Assembly (NCBI GenBank): GCA_024123915.1
Contig: CP099650.1
Span: 1,488,001 to 1,552,000, forward strand
Direction: 5' to 3'
DNA from: Oxalobacteraceae bacterium OTU3CAMAD1
GTDB lineage: Bacteria > Pseudomonadota > Gammaproteobacteria > Burkholderiales > Burkholderiaceae_D
Length of the DNA stretch: 64,000 nt
Below the pieces are notes generated by a model. The model ran no database searches and was not told where the DNA came from. It saw only the letters and a list, made by a program, of their open reading frames with translations. Positions 1-8,718 of the stretch are shown piece after piece. The stretch's first letter is position 1; each line of letters starts with the position of its first letter. The position numbers were made by a program, and so were the translations under genes.

Positions 1-2
1 GC

Positions 3-2141
3 GCGATGCGGCTGGGCCAGCACGCGCATGAAATCGAAACCCATATCGAGAACATGGTGCACGCCGGTTTCGCCACGCCGCAAGCGTTTGACGAGCTGCT
101 CGCGCACTACGACCACGCCTTGCTGCTGTTCGAACAATTGCAGCATCCGGATGCGCTCAAATCCATCCCGGCCGAAGCCGGTGTCGCCGGTCTCGCCGCC
201 GACGTCGAAAGCATGGAGGCCGGCGCGCCGGCGATGGCTGGCGGCGATGCCGCGCCCGGCGCCGATATCGCGGCCGCCGACGACGCGGCCGGCATTGCGC
301 ACGTGGTACCGCCCGGCGGGGAGCCACCGGCCGGCGCCAAATCGCCGTTGGTGCGCGTGCGCGCCGACATCCTGGATCGCCTGGTCAACCAGGCCGGCGA
401 GGTATCGATCTCGCGCTCCAAGCTGGAGAACGAAGTCGCCACCTTGCGCTCGTCGCTGCTGGACTTCTCCGAGAACCTCGGCCGGCTGCGCCGCCAGTTG
501 CGCGAGGTGGAAATGCAGGCCGAATCGCAGATCGCCTCGCGCATGTCGGTGTCGAGCGACCGCGAATTCGATCCGCTCGAGTTCGACCGCTTCACCCGGC
601 TGCAGGAGTTGACCCGCATGATGGCGGAAAGCGTCAACGACGTCGCCTCGTTCCACGAGAGCTTGACCCGTGGCGTCGATACCGCCAGCAACGACCTGGT
701 GCTGCAGGCGCGCCTGACGCGCGATCTTCAGCGTGACCTGATGCGCGTGCGCATGGTGCCGTTCGCCAGCATCTCGGAGCGGCTGTTCCGCGTGGCCCGT
801 CAAAGCGCCAAGGAAGTGGACAAGCGCGTCAATCTGGACATTCGCGGCAGCGCCGTGGAGATCGACCGCAGCGTGTTGGAACGCATGGCCGCGCCGTTCG
901 AGCACCTGCTGCGCAACGCCATCGCCCACGGCGTGGAGTCGCGCGCCGCCCGGGCCGAGGCGGGCAAGAACGAAACCGGCGAACTGCTGGTGCAGGTGAC
1001 GCAGCAGGGGAACGAGGTTGTCATCGAATTTAGCGACGACGGCGCCGGCCTCGATCTGGAACGCATCCGCGCGAAAGCGATCGGCAGCGGCCTGCTGCTG
1101 GAAGGGGACGAGGCCACCGAGGCGCAAATCGCCGACCTGATTTTCGAGCCGGGCTTCTCCACCGCCGAATCGCTGACCGAGCTGTCGGGGCGCGGCGTCG
1201 GCATGGACATCGTGCAGTCGGAGGCGCAATCGCTGGGCGGGCGCGTCGACATGTTTTCCGAACGAGGCAAGGGTACGCGCTTCACCATCCGCCTGCCGTT
1301 GACCCTGGCCGTCACGCAGGTCGTGCTGCTCGACGCTGGCGGCAAGACCTATGCCTTCCCGTCGATTTTGGTCGAACAGGTGCTGCAGATGAAGGACGCG
1401 GCGCTGGCCGAGGCGCATCAAAGCGGTTTCGTGCCGATCCAAGGGCACCAGGCGGCGCTGCATTATCTGCCAGCCTTGCTGGGCGAGGCGGATGCGCCCG
1501 TGCCGGTGCAGCGCTCGGCGCCGGTGATGATGCTCAAGAACGGCAACGAGCGGCTGGCAGTGCAGGTCGACGAGGTGCTGGGCAACCGCGAGGTGGTCAT
1601 CAAGAATATCGGTCCGCAGTTGTCGCGCATGGCCGGTATCGCCGGGGCGACGGTGCTGGGGACGGGGGATATCGTGCTGATTCTGAATCCGGTGGCGCTG
1701 GTGCAGCATCTGGCGCATCAGCCGGAGGCCCGGCGGCAGTACGCACAGGCGGCCAATCCGGCGCAGGCGCGCTCCAATGCGCGTTCCATCATGGTGGTGG
1801 ACGATTCGATGACGGTGCGGCGCGTGACCCAGCGCTTGCTCGAGCGCGAAGGCTACAATGTCTTGCTGGCCAAGGATGGCGTGGACGCGCTGGAGCAGTT
1901 GCAGGACATGACGCCGGATTTGATGCTGGTCGATATCGAAATGCCGCGCATGGACGGTTTCGACCTGACCCGCAATGTGCGCGGCGATGACCGGACCAAG
2001 GAAATTCCTATCATCATGATCACGTCGCGCAGCGCGGACAAGCACCGCAATTACGCCTTGCAGCTGGGCGTGAACGCGTATTTCGGCAAACCGTTCCAGG
2101 AACCGGTGCTGCTGGAGGCGATTACCGCGTTGTTGAAATAG
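3..2141 (+). CDS. CheA-type hybrid histidine kinase/response regulator (PilL/ChpA-like), 5' end missing
   Basis: The reading frame is open from the first base of the window, so this is the C-terminal part of a longer protein. Numbering from the first visible Met (position 6), a dimerisation/linker region starts near residue 117 (RVRADILDRLVNQAGE). The kinase N box HLLRNAIAHGVE lies near residue 299, followed by ATP-lid motifs DDGAGL and GRGVGMD. A CheW-like domain spans about 430-560, and a receiver domain fills the C terminus from about 593, with phospho-acceptor Asp643 (VDIEMP) and the conserved Lys in FGKPF. This order (CheA kinase, CheW, REC) is that of PilL/ChpA kinases of the type IV pilus chemosensory system; the Hpt domains those proteins carry would lie upstream. 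Assignment to the pilus system rather than flagellar CheA is inferred from the C-terminal receiver. Confidence 0.88.
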   Translation, partial: AMRLGQHAHEIETHIENMVHAGFATPQAFDELLAHYDHALLLFEQLQHPDALKSIPAEAGVAGLAADVESMEAGAPAMAGGDAAPGADIAAADDAAGIAHVVPPGGEPPAGAKSPLVRVRADILDRLVNQAGEVSISRSKLENEVATLRSSLLDFSENLGRLRRQLREVEMQAESQIASRMSVSSDREFDPLEFDRFTRLQELTRMMAESVNDVASFHESLTRGVDTASNDLVLQARLTRDLQRDLMRVRMVPFASISERLFRVARQSAKEVDKRVNLDIRGSAVEIDRSVLERMAAPFEHLLRNAIAHGVESRAARAEAGKNETGELLVQVTQQGNEVVIEFSDDGAGLDLERIRAKAIGSGLLLEGDEATEAQIADLIFEPGFSTAESLTELSGRGVGMDIVQSEAQSLGGRVDMFSERGKGTRFTIRLPLTLAVTQVVLLDAGGKTYAFPSILVEQVLQMKDAALAEAHQSGFVPIQGHQAALHYLPALLGEADAPVPVQRSAPVMMLKNGNERLAVQVDEVLGNREVVIKNIGPQLSRMAGIAGATVLGTGDIVLILNPVALVQHLAHQPEARRQYAQAANPAQARSNARSIMVVDDSMTVRRVTQRLLEREGYNVLLAKDGVDALEQLQDMTPDLMLVDIEMPRMDGFDLTRNVRGDDRTKEIPIIMITSRSADKHRNYALQLGVNAYFGKPFQEPVLLEAITALLK

Positions 2142-2190
2142 GCGATGCTCAACGCGACAAATTTACGGGACCGTTGATTGACTTTGGATC

Positions 2191-2288
2191 CACGTAGGGC
2201 GGATTAGCGTAGCGTAATCGGCCATGCATGCTCCGCAGGCGGCGCAACCATGGCCGATTACGGCGTTCCGCCTAATCCGCCCTACGTG
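2191..2288. repeat. 98-bp palindromic repeat, copy 1
   Basis: Both ends read CACGTAGGGCGGATTA on opposite strands, so the element is an imperfect palindrome. The left arm continues with GCGTAGCGTAATCGGCCATG; the right arm, read on the other strand, has GGCGGAACGCCGTAATCGGCCATGG. It lies between the convergent ends of the chemotaxis kinase and the photolyase gene. Copies occur at 57417-57514 (same length, opposite orientation) and, rearranged, at 19151-19270. It resembles REP/BIME-type intergenic elements; no mobility gene is nearby. Confidence 0.85.
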
Positions 2289-2324
2289 TCTCCACGATTT
2301 TTGAGGTCCCGTATCGCCGGCCCG

Positions 2325-3806
2325 TTATGCAGGTTGCGCGGTTTTTTTTACGACCTCGTAGCGCTCCAGCGTGCGTTTGCGCGCCTCGTCGTGCATGACC
2401 ACCGGTGCCGGATAATCGAGCGGCAGCATGCGCGGGGTTTGCCACGGCGCGTGAATCTCTTTGTCGCCCAGGTCCTTCAACTGCGGCAGATAGCGCCGGA
2501 TGAATTTACCGCCGCCGTCGAATTTCTCCGACTGGGTGATCGGGTTGAAAATCCGGAAATACGGCTGCGCGTCGCATCCCGACGACGACGCCCATTGCCA
2601 GCCGCCGTTATTCGACGCCAGGTCGAAGTCGTTCAACTGCAGCGCGAAATATGCCTCGCCGCGCCGCCAGTCGATGCCCAGGTCCTTGATCAGGAAGCAC
2701 GCCGCCACCATGCGCAGGCGATTGTGCATATAGCCGGTCTGGTTCAGTTGCGCCATCGCCGCGTCGACCAGTGGATAGCCGGTGCGGCCTTCGCACCAGG
2801 CGGCGAACAATTTGTCCGCCTCCGGCCCCGTCTCCCACTGGATGGCGTCGTAGGCCGGCTTGTAGGCGCCGCCCACCACGTGCGGATTGTGGAACAAGAT
2901 CATCGCGTAGAACTCGCGCCAGATCAGCTCGGCCAGCCAGACCGGCGCGCCTTCGCCGCCGGCGCCGCGCGCCATCAGGTCCACCACCGTGCGCACCAGA
3001 TGGCGCACCGATAGCGTGCCGAAACGGAAATGCAGCGACAGGTAGGACGGCCCTTTGACCGCCGGATAGTCGCGCGCCGTCTTGTAGTCGGCGATGCGCG
3101 GCAGGAAATCGTCGAACAGCGCCGCCGCGCCGGACATGCCGGTCGGAATATTGAGCTCGGCCAGGTTGCTCGGCTCGAAGCCCAGCTCGGCCAGGGTCGG
3201 CAGGGCGGGGGCCGGCGATGGAGGCGGCGCCAGCCGCGCCGCATGCGGCTCGATGTGGTAAGGCGCCAGCACCGACGGATCGGCCGTCATCTTTTTCAGC
3301 CACGCATTCTTGTAGGGCGTAAATACCGAGAACACGCCGCCGGTCTGCGACAGCACCTCGCTCTTTTCAAAGATCACCTGGTCCTTGTAGCTAAAGAACT
3401 GGCGGCCGGCCTCCTGCAACGCCTCGGCCACGGCGGCGTCGCGGGCGATCGCTTGCGGTTCATAATCGTGGTTGCAGAACACGGCGTCGACGCCCAGCTC
3501 GGCCGCCAGCGCCGGGATGTCGGCGGCCGGATCGGCATGGCGCACGATCAGGTGGCCGCCCAGCTGCCGCAGCTCGTCGGCCACCTCCGCCAGGCTGGCG
3601 TGGATGAAGTCGACGCGGCGGTCGCGGCGCGGCAGGGCGTCCAGGATGGTTGTATCGTAGACAAAAACGCAATACACGGTGGCGCTGTCCTGCAGCGCCT
3701 GATTCAGGGCGACATGGTCGAACACGCGCAAATCACGGCGCAGCCATACCAGGGACGATTTCAGTTTCATTCGGTCTGTGTCAATCTCGTGGGGGAACGC
3801 AATCAT
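2325..3806 (-). CDS. phrB: Deoxyribodipyrimidine photolyase
   Basis: This is a light-dependent flavoenzyme that splits cyclobutane pyrimidine dimers in DNA. The N-terminal Rossmann-like antenna domain begins SLVWLRRDLRVFDH. The C-terminal FAD-binding domain shows WREFYAMILFHNP, the class I segment GYMHNRLRMV and the NNGGWQWASSSG/DAQPYFRIFNP block. At 493 aa it is close to the 472 aa of E. coli PhrB. The start is uncertain. Met1 at 3806 has a GAGG eight bases upstream, while an internal ATG at 3770 (MKLKSSLVW) aligns better with other family N termini but lacks a clear ribosome site. It converges on the upstream kinase gene and is divergent from yqgE. Confidence 0.93.
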   Translation of the reverse strand: MIAFPHEIDTDRMKLKSSLVWLRRDLRVFDHVALNQALQDSATVYCVFVYDTTILDALPRRDRRVDFIHASLAEVADELRQLGGHLIVRHADPAADIPALAAELGVDAVFCNHDYEPQAIARDAAVAEALQEAGRQFFSYKDQVIFEKSEVLSQTGGVFSVFTPYKNAWLKKMTADPSVLAPYHIEPHAARLAPPPSPAPALPTLAELGFEPSNLAELNIPTGMSGAAALFDDFLPRIADYKTARDYPAVKGPSYLSLHFRFGTLSVRHLVRTVVDLMARGAGGEGAPVWLAELIWREFYAMILFHNPHVVGGAYKPAYDAIQWETGPEADKLFAAWCEGRTGYPLVDAAMAQLNQTGYMHNRLRMVAACFLIKDLGIDWRRGEAYFALQLNDFDLASNNGGWQWASSSGCDAQPYFRIFNPITQSEKFDGGGKFIRRYLPQLKDLGDKEIHAPWQTPRMLPLDYPAPVVMHDEARKRTLERYEVVKKTAQPA

Positions 3807-3961
3807 GGCCGCACCCTCAATTCAGTGTAAACTATCGGTGAGAGAGACAGCTGCTAGCGGCGCGATGTTACAGCATTTGTCCAGGACAGAGTGCAAGACA
3901 TAGCCAAGACCCGGCGGCCGCACGGTAAGATCACGCATTCAGCACAGAGAGAGCAACGCGT

Positions 3962-4648
3962 ATGAAGAAGAGCAAAATCGGCAAAACTCTACCTGTATCC
4001 GGCCTCAGGAAAGGCGAACCCCAGGACGAGCCACAGGATGAGATGGACGAATTGGGCCCCATCGGCGCCAACGCCGCCCCATCCCTGAACCTGGCGAATC
4101 ATTTCCTCATTGCAATGCCTTCCATGCAAGATCCGGTCTTCGGCGGCACCGTCGTCTACGTCTGCGAGCACAACGAAAACGGCGTATTGGGCGTGGTGAT
4201 CAACAAACCCACCGATATGACCATGCAAGTGTTGTTCGAACGCATAGACCTGAAGCTGGAAGAGGGCCCCGGCCTGGAGTCCCACGTGGACGAGCCCATC
4301 ATGTTCGGCGGCCCGGTGCAGGACGACCGCGGCTTCGTGCTGCACACGCCGGGCAACCGCTACTCGTCGTCGCTGACGGTGACCAAGGATATCGCCTTCA
4401 CGACGTCGATCGACGTGCTCGAGGCCGTCGCCGCCGGCGAGGGCCCGCCGCAGATGCTGGTGTCGATCGGCTACTCGGGCTGGAGCCCGGGCCAGCTGGA
4501 GGAGGAGATCGGCCGCAACGGCTGGCTCACGGTCGGCGCCGATCCCGAGATCCTGTTCAACCTGCCCATCGAGGAACGCTACACGGCCGCCATGCGCCTG
4601 CTGGGCATCGATCCGCTGATGCTCACGTCCGAGGCCGGCCATGCATGA
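3962..4648 (+). CDS. yqgE: YqgE/AlgH family protein (UPF0301)
   Basis: The 228-aa protein contains the YqgE core from about residue 42 (LANHFLIAMPSM), including the family signatures VYVCEHNENGVLGVVINKP and MFGGPVQDDRGFVLH. The function of this widespread family is not settled; P. aeruginosa AlgH has been linked to alginate gene regulation. The first 40 or so residues are an acidic, low-complexity extension beyond the usual length of about 190 aa. The ATG follows an AGAGAG purine run, and no later Met precedes the core. It is followed after 12 bases by ruvX, a gene pair conserved across many proteobacteria. Confidence 0.92.
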   Translation: MKKSKIGKTLPVSGLRKGEPQDEPQDEMDELGPIGANAAPSLNLANHFLIAMPSMQDPVFGGTVVYVCEHNENGVLGVVINKPTDMTMQVLFERIDLKLEEGPGLESHVDEPIMFGGPVQDDRGFVLHTPGNRYSSSLTVTKDIAFTTSIDVLEAVAAGEGPPQMLVSIGYSGWSPGQLEEEIGRNGWLTVGADPEILFNLPIEERYTAAMRLLGIDPLMLTSEAGHA

Positions 4649-4660
4649 GTTCGGTCAACC

Positions 4661-5047
4661 GTGAGCGTCGACACCATCTTCGCTTTCGATTTCGGCGTCA
4701 AACGTATCGGCGTGGCCATGGGTAACACCATGATTCGCCAGGCCCAGCCAGTCAAAGTCATCTCCGCCATCGACAACGCCACGCGCTTTGCCGATATCCA
4801 GGCCTTGCTCGACGAATGGAAACCCGCCCGCCTCGTGGTCGGCCTGCCCATGCATCCCGATGGCGCCGAACACGAGATGACGGCGCGCGCGCGCAAGTTC
4901 GCCAACCAGCTCCATGGCCGCTTCAACCTGCCGGTCGAGCTGGTCGACGAGCGCTATTCGTCGGCGGTCATTTCCGCCAAGCGCGGCGAGGTCATCGACG
5001 ACCGCGCCGCCGCCATCATCCTGCAACAATATTTCGACGCCACCTAG
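4661..5047 (+). CDS. ruvX: RuvX/YqgF-type Holliday junction resolvase-like nuclease
   Basis: The RNase H-fold family is recognised from IFAFDFGVKRIGVAMG at the N terminus, then VVGLPMHPDG, DERYSS and the C-terminal DDRAAAIILQQYF. Acidic residues of the first strand (D) and the C-terminal DD are the expected metal ligands. YqgF/RuvX is essential in E. coli and is linked to pre-16S rRNA 5'-end processing as well as to recombination. The length is 128 aa, slightly below the usual 138. The start is GTG: the nearby ATGs at 4641 and 4645 are out of frame. It sits between yqgE and pyrR in a tightly packed run. Confidence 0.93.
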   Translation: MSVDTIFAFDFGVKRIGVAMGNTMIRQAQPVKVISAIDNATRFADIQALLDEWKPARLVVGLPMHPDGAEHEMTARARKFANQLHGRFNLPVELVDERYSSAVISAKRGEVIDDRAAAIILQQYFDAT

Positions 5048-5056
5048 CGAACAACC

Positions 5057-5572
5057 ATGTCCACACTGAACCCCAATCAACTCGATGCCGAGGCGCTGTA
5101 CGCGGCCCTGCTGGCCGACGTCAAGGCCGGCCTCGAAGGCGTGTCCGACGTCGCCATCGTCGGCATCCACTCCGGCGGCGCCTGGATCGCCGAGCGCCTC
5201 GCGGCCGACCTCGGCCTGTCGGCCCGCTGCGGCGTGCTCGACGTTTCCTTCTACCGCGACGACTACGCCAAGAAGGGCTTGCCGGCCGAGGTCAAGCCGA
5301 CCAACATCACCTTCGACGTGGCCGCCGCCAACATCCTGCTGGTCGACGACGTGCTCTACACCGGCCGCACCACGCGCGCCGCGATCAACGAGCTGTTCGA
5401 CTATGGCCGCCCGGCGCGCATCATGCTTGCCGCGCTGGTCGACCGCGGCGAGCGCCAGTTGCCGGTGGCCGCCGATTTCGTCGCCGCGCATGTGGCCGTG
5501 CCGCAAGGGCAGGCGCTGGTGCTCAAGCGCGCCGACGATGGAAAATTCACGCTCACCATAGACCACGCTTAA
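5057..5572 (+). CDS. pyrR: Bifunctional pyr operon regulator/uracil phosphoribosyltransferase
   Basis: This is a type I phosphoribosyltransferase-fold protein of 171 aa with the PRPP-binding loop ILLVDDVLYTGRTTRAA. The catalytic loop region includes SFYRDDYAKKG, and GIHSGGAWIAERL is near the N terminus. PyrR proteins bind UMP/PRPP and in some bacteria control pyr mRNA attenuation. Only nine bases separate it from ruvX and 21 from pyrB, so no room exists for an attenuator hairpin directly in front of it. Its role here may be enzymatic, or it may act on a distant leader. Confidence 0.93.
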   Translation: MSTLNPNQLDAEALYAALLADVKAGLEGVSDVAIVGIHSGGAWIAERLAADLGLSARCGVLDVSFYRDDYAKKGLPAEVKPTNITFDVAAANILLVDDVLYTGRTTRAAINELFDYGRPARIMLAALVDRGERQLPVAADFVAAHVAVPQGQALVLKRADDGKFTLTIDHA

Positions 5573-5593
5573 TTTAACGCGACCCACCACACC

Positions 5594-6559
5594 ATGCTCA
5601 ATCCGCAACTGAATAAAAACGGCGAACTCCAGCACCTGCTGTCGATCGAGGGACTGCCCAAATCCATCCTCAATCACATCCTGGACACCGCCTCGTCGTT
5701 CGTCGGCATCTCGGACCGCGACGTCAAGAAAGTGCCGCTGATGCGCGGCAAGTCGGTGTTCAACCTGTTCTTCGAGAACTCGACCCGCACCCGCACCACC
5801 TTCGAGATCGCCTCCAAGCGCCTGTCGGCCGACGTCATCAACCTGAACATCCAGGCCTCGTCGGCCAGCAAGGGCGAATCGCTGCTCGACACCATCGACA
5901 ACCTGTCGGCCATGCACGCCGATATGTTCGTCGTGCGCCACGCGCAGTCGGGCGCGCCCTACCTGATCGCCAAGCACCTGCACGACACCAAGCAGTCGCA
6001 CGTGCACGTGGTCAACGCCGGCGACGGCCGCCACGCGCACCCGACCCAGGGTCTGCTGGACATGTACACGATCCGCCACTACAAGAAGGACTTCACCAAC
6101 CTGACGGTGGCCATCGTCGGCGACATCCTGCACAGCCGCGTGGCCCGTTCGGACATCCACGCGCTGACCACCCTGGGCGTGCCGGAAGTGCGCGCGATCG
6201 GCCCGCACACGCTGCTGCCGGGCGGCCTGGAGCAGATGGGCGTGCGCACCTTCACCAACATGGAAGAGGGCTTGAAGGGCGTCGACGTGATCATCATGCT
6301 GCGCCTGCAAAACGAGCGCATGAGCGGCGCGCTGCTGCCGTCGGCGCAGGAATACTTCAAGAGCTACGGCCTGACGCCGGAGCGCCTGGCGCTGGCCAAG
6401 CCGGACGCGATCGTCATGCACCCGGGGCCGATGAACCGTGGCGTGGAAATCGATTCGGCGGTGGCGGACGGTCCGCAGGCGGTAATTCTGCCGCAGGTGA
6501 CGTTCGGCATCGCGGTACGGATGGCGGTGATGAGCATTGTGGCGGGAACGCAAGGATGA
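5594..6559 (+). CDS. pyrB: Aspartate carbamoyltransferase catalytic subunit
   Basis: This enzyme catalyses the committed step of de novo pyrimidine synthesis, carbamoyl phosphate plus aspartate to carbamoyl aspartate. The carbamoyl-phosphate signature [13 protein letters not shown] is near residues 58-70, followed by [16 protein letters not shown] and the aspartate-binding loop MLRLQNERM. At 321 aa it is typical. The stop codon overlaps the start of the next gene by four bases (ATGA). No pyrI regulatory subunit follows; instead a dihydroorotase-like gene does, as in class A (PyrB-PyrX) complexes of pseudomonads. Confidence 0.96.
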   Translation: MLNPQLNKNGELQHLLSIEGLPKSILNHILDTASSFVGISDRDVKKVPLMRGKSVFNLFFENSTRTRTTFEIASKRLSADVINLNIQASSASKGESLLDTIDNLSAMHADMFVVRHAQSGAPYLIAKHLHDTKQSHVHVVNAGDGRHAHPTQGLLDMYTIRHYKKDFTNLTVAIVGDILHSRVARSDIHALTTLGVPEVRAIGPHTLLPGGLEQMGVRTFTNMEEGLKGVDVIIMLRLQNERMSGALLPSAQEYFKSYGLTPERLALAKPDAIVMHPGPMNRGVEIDSAVADGPQAVILPQVTFGIAVRMAVMSIVAGTQG

Positions 6560-7893
6560 AAGCAGGAATGAACTCGAATAAAAAACTCCATATCAAGAAC
6601 GGCCACCTGGTCGACCCGGCCAACGGCATCGACGCCAAGCAAGACCTGTACATCGCCGACGGCAAGGTGCTGGCGATCGGCGACGCGCCAGCAGGCTTTG
6701 CGGCGGACCAGACCATCGACGCCGCCGGCATGATCGTCTCGCCGGGCTTCGTCGATTTGTCGGCGCGCCTGCGCGAGCCGGGCTACGAATACAAGGCCAC
6801 GCTGGAATCGGAAATGCAGGCGGCGATGCAGGGCGGCGTGACCAGCTTGATCTGCCCACCGGACACCGACCCCGTGCTCGACGAGCCGGGCCTGGTGGAG
6901 ATGCTCAAATACCGCGCCAAAACGCTGAACCAGGCCCACGTGCACCCGCTGGGCGCGCTGACCGTCGGCCTCAAAGGCAAGGCGCTGACCGAGATGGCCG
7001 AGCTGACCGAAGCCGGCTGCATCGGCTTCGCGCAGGCCGAAGAGCCGATCGAAGACACCAACGTGCTGCTGCGCGCGATGCAGTACGCAAAAACCTTCAA
7101 CTACACCGTCTGGCTGCGCCCGCAGGACGCGCACATCGGCCGGGGCGGCATTGCCGCCAGCGGTCCGCTGGCTTCGCGCCTGGGCCTGTCCGGCGTGCCG
7201 GTGATGTCGGAAACGATCGCGCTGCACACCATCTTCGAGCTGATGCGTTCGAGCGGCGCCCGCGTGCACCTGTGCCGCCTGTCGTCGGCCGCCGGCATCG
7301 AGCTGGTGCGCCAGGCCAAGAAGGAAGGCTTGCCGGTCACCTGCGACGTCGGCGCCCACCACGTCCACATGACCGACGCCGACATCGGCTTCTTCGACTC
7401 CAATGCGCGCCTGACGCCGCCGCTGCGCAGCCAGCGCGACCGCGACGCCATCCGCCTCGGCCTGCTCGATGGCACCATCGACGCGCTGTGCTCGGACCAT
7501 ACGCCGGTCGACGACGATGAAAAACTGCTGCCGTTCGGCGAAGCCTCACCCGGCGCCACCGGACTGGAGCTGCTGCTGTCGCTGACCCTGAAATGGGCCG
7601 ACGACTACGCCGCCGGCCAGCACAACGGCGCCGACAAGGCCGCCATGCGTCCGCTGGTGCGGGCGATCTCGCGCATCACGGCCGACGCCGCCCGCGTGGC
7701 CGGCTTGGCCGCCGGCACCCTGTCGGTCGGCGCGGTCGCGGATGTTTGCGTCTTCGATCCGCAGGCGACGTGGACCGTCGAGGCGTCGGCGCTGGCCAGC
7801 CAGGGCAAGCACACGCCTTTCGTCGGCTACAACCTGACCGGGCAGGTGCAAACCACCATCGTGGCTGGCCACGTTGCCTATCAACGCGGCTGA
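6556..7893 (+). CDS. pyrX: Dihydroorotase-like protein lacking zinc ligands (PyrX/PyrC' type)
   Basis: The 445-aa protein is a type I dihydroorotase homologue by overall sequence ([39 protein letters not shown]). The metal-binding His-x-His after PGFVDL is replaced by Ser69-Ala70-Arg71, and the later zinc-ligand His of the HVST motif is Arg241 (HLCRLSS). Such a protein is unlikely to be catalytic. In Pseudomonas, an inactive homologue (PyrC', PyrX) is needed to assemble the dodecameric aspartate transcarbamoylase, and translational overlap with pyrB fits that structural role. A second in-frame Met at 6568 is an alternative start. An active PyrC should be encoded elsewhere. Confidence 0.9.
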   Translation: MKAGMNSNKKLHIKNGHLVDPANGIDAKQDLYIADGKVLAIGDAPAGFAADQTIDAAGMIVSPGFVDLSARLREPGYEYKATLESEMQAAMQGGVTSLICPPDTDPVLDEPGLVEMLKYRAKTLNQAHVHPLGALTVGLKGKALTEMAELTEAGCIGFAQAEEPIEDTNVLLRAMQYAKTFNYTVWLRPQDAHIGRGGIAASGPLASRLGLSGVPVMSETIALHTIFELMRSSGARVHLCRLSSAAGIELVRQAKKEGLPVTCDVGAHHVHMTDADIGFFDSNARLTPPLRSQRDRDAIRLGLLDGTIDALCSDHTPVDDDEKLLPFGEASPGATGLELLLSLTLKWADDYAAGQHNGADKAAMRPLVRAISRITADAARVAGLAAGTLSVGAVADVCVFDPQATWTVEASALASQGKHTPFVGYNLTGQVQTTIVAGHVAYQRG

Positions 7894-7901
7894 TTTTCTG
7901 A

Positions 7902-8657
7902 ATGAAAATTTCCATGATCTTCCGCCTGGTGCGGGTGATGTTGCACGTGCTGCTCGGGATGGGAATCTGCGCCACGGTGTTTCCGTGGATTAGCCAGGAC
8001 AAGCGTAACGGCCACATCCGCCGCTGGTCGACCCGCTTGCTGAAGATGTGCAACGTCAAGGTCGAGCAGCAGGCGGCCACGCCCATGTTGGAGCGGGCGG
8101 TGGTGGTGGCCAACCACGTGTCGTGGCTGGACATTTTCGTCGTCCACAGCCTGCACCCGAGCCACTTCGTCGCCAAGGCCGAGATCCGCTCGTGGCCGCT
8201 GGCCGGCTGGCTGGCGGAGAAGGCCGGCACCGTGTTCATTTCGCGCGGCAACCGGCGCGACCTGCGGCATATCTTCAAGGGGCTGGTGACAACGTTGGAG
8301 CGCGGCGAGCGCGTGGCGTTCTTCCCCGAAGGCACCACTTCGTCGCAGGGCAACTTGCTGCCGTTCCACGCCAATTTGTTCGAGGCGGCGATCGACGCCA
8401 AGGTGCCGGTGCAACCGGTGGCCTTGTCGTATGTCGATCCGAAGGGCGCGCGGCATCCGTCGGTCGATTTCATCGGCGACATGACCTTCGCCGAGAGCAT
8501 CATCGCCATCCTCGACGGCCCGCCGGTGATGGCGAAGCTGATGGTGCTGCCGCCGATCGACACGATAGGCGCGCACCGGCGCGAGCTGGCCGAGGTGACG
8601 CACCAGGCCGTCGCCGCCGCCTTGGGTGTAAAAGCCGAGAGCCACCCCCAGGCGTGA
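7902..8657 (+). CDS. 1-acyl-sn-glycerol-3-phosphate acyltransferase family protein
   Basis: The 251-aa protein is a PlsC-type lysophosphatidate acyltransferase. It has the catalytic HX4D motif in NHVSWLD, the glycerophosphate-binding FPEGTTS block, and FVAKAEIRSWPLAGWLA between them. An N-terminal hydrophobic stretch (about residues 8-28) suggests inner-membrane association. It begins eight bases after pyrX and probably shares its transcript. A second PlsC-like gene at 21560-22312 has HX4E instead of HX4D, so the two probably differ in substrate. Which one performs the main phospholipid step cannot be told from sequence. Confidence 0.88.
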   Translation: MKISMIFRLVRVMLHVLLGMGICATVFPWISQDKRNGHIRRWSTRLLKMCNVKVEQQAATPMLERAVVVANHVSWLDIFVVHSLHPSHFVAKAEIRSWPLAGWLAEKAGTVFISRGNRRDLRHIFKGLVTTLERGERVAFFPEGTTSSQGNLLPFHANLFEAAIDAKVPVQPVALSYVDPKGARHPSVDFIGDMTFAESIIAILDGPPVMAKLMVLPPIDTIGAHRRELAEVTHQAVAAALGVKAESHPQA

Positions 8658-8666
8658 TGCACACGC

Positions 8667-8694
8667 GGGGTCGGACCCCGTTGGGTCCGACCCC
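8667..8694. terminator. Bidirectional terminator hairpin between plsC-like gene and apaH
   Basis: A perfect 12-bp stem (GGGGTCGGACCC / GGGTCCGACCCC) closes a four-base CGTT loop between two convergent genes, nine bases after the acyltransferase stop. Only a short T run (CCCCTTTCC) follows. It is therefore a strong hairpin but a weak classical intrinsic terminator. Confidence 0.65.
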
Positions 8695-8718
8695 TTTCCG
8701 TGCGTTGCGGGTCCGCGG

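Noticed and set aside
5048..5056. PyrR-type mRNA attenuator in front of pyrR
   Set aside because: Only nine bases separate ruvX and pyrR, and no anti-terminator or terminator hairpin pair is visible there or before pyrB.
4655..6553. 632-aa minus-strand open frame antisense to ruvX, pyrR and pyrB
   Set aside because: It is a shadow frame caused by high GC content at third positions; composition is His/Arg/Gln-rich and shows no domain, while the plus strand holds three recognised genes.
8667..8694. GGGGTCGGACCC palindrome as a dispersed repeat
   Set aside because: Only this one occurrence was seen in the window; its place between convergent genes suits a terminator better.
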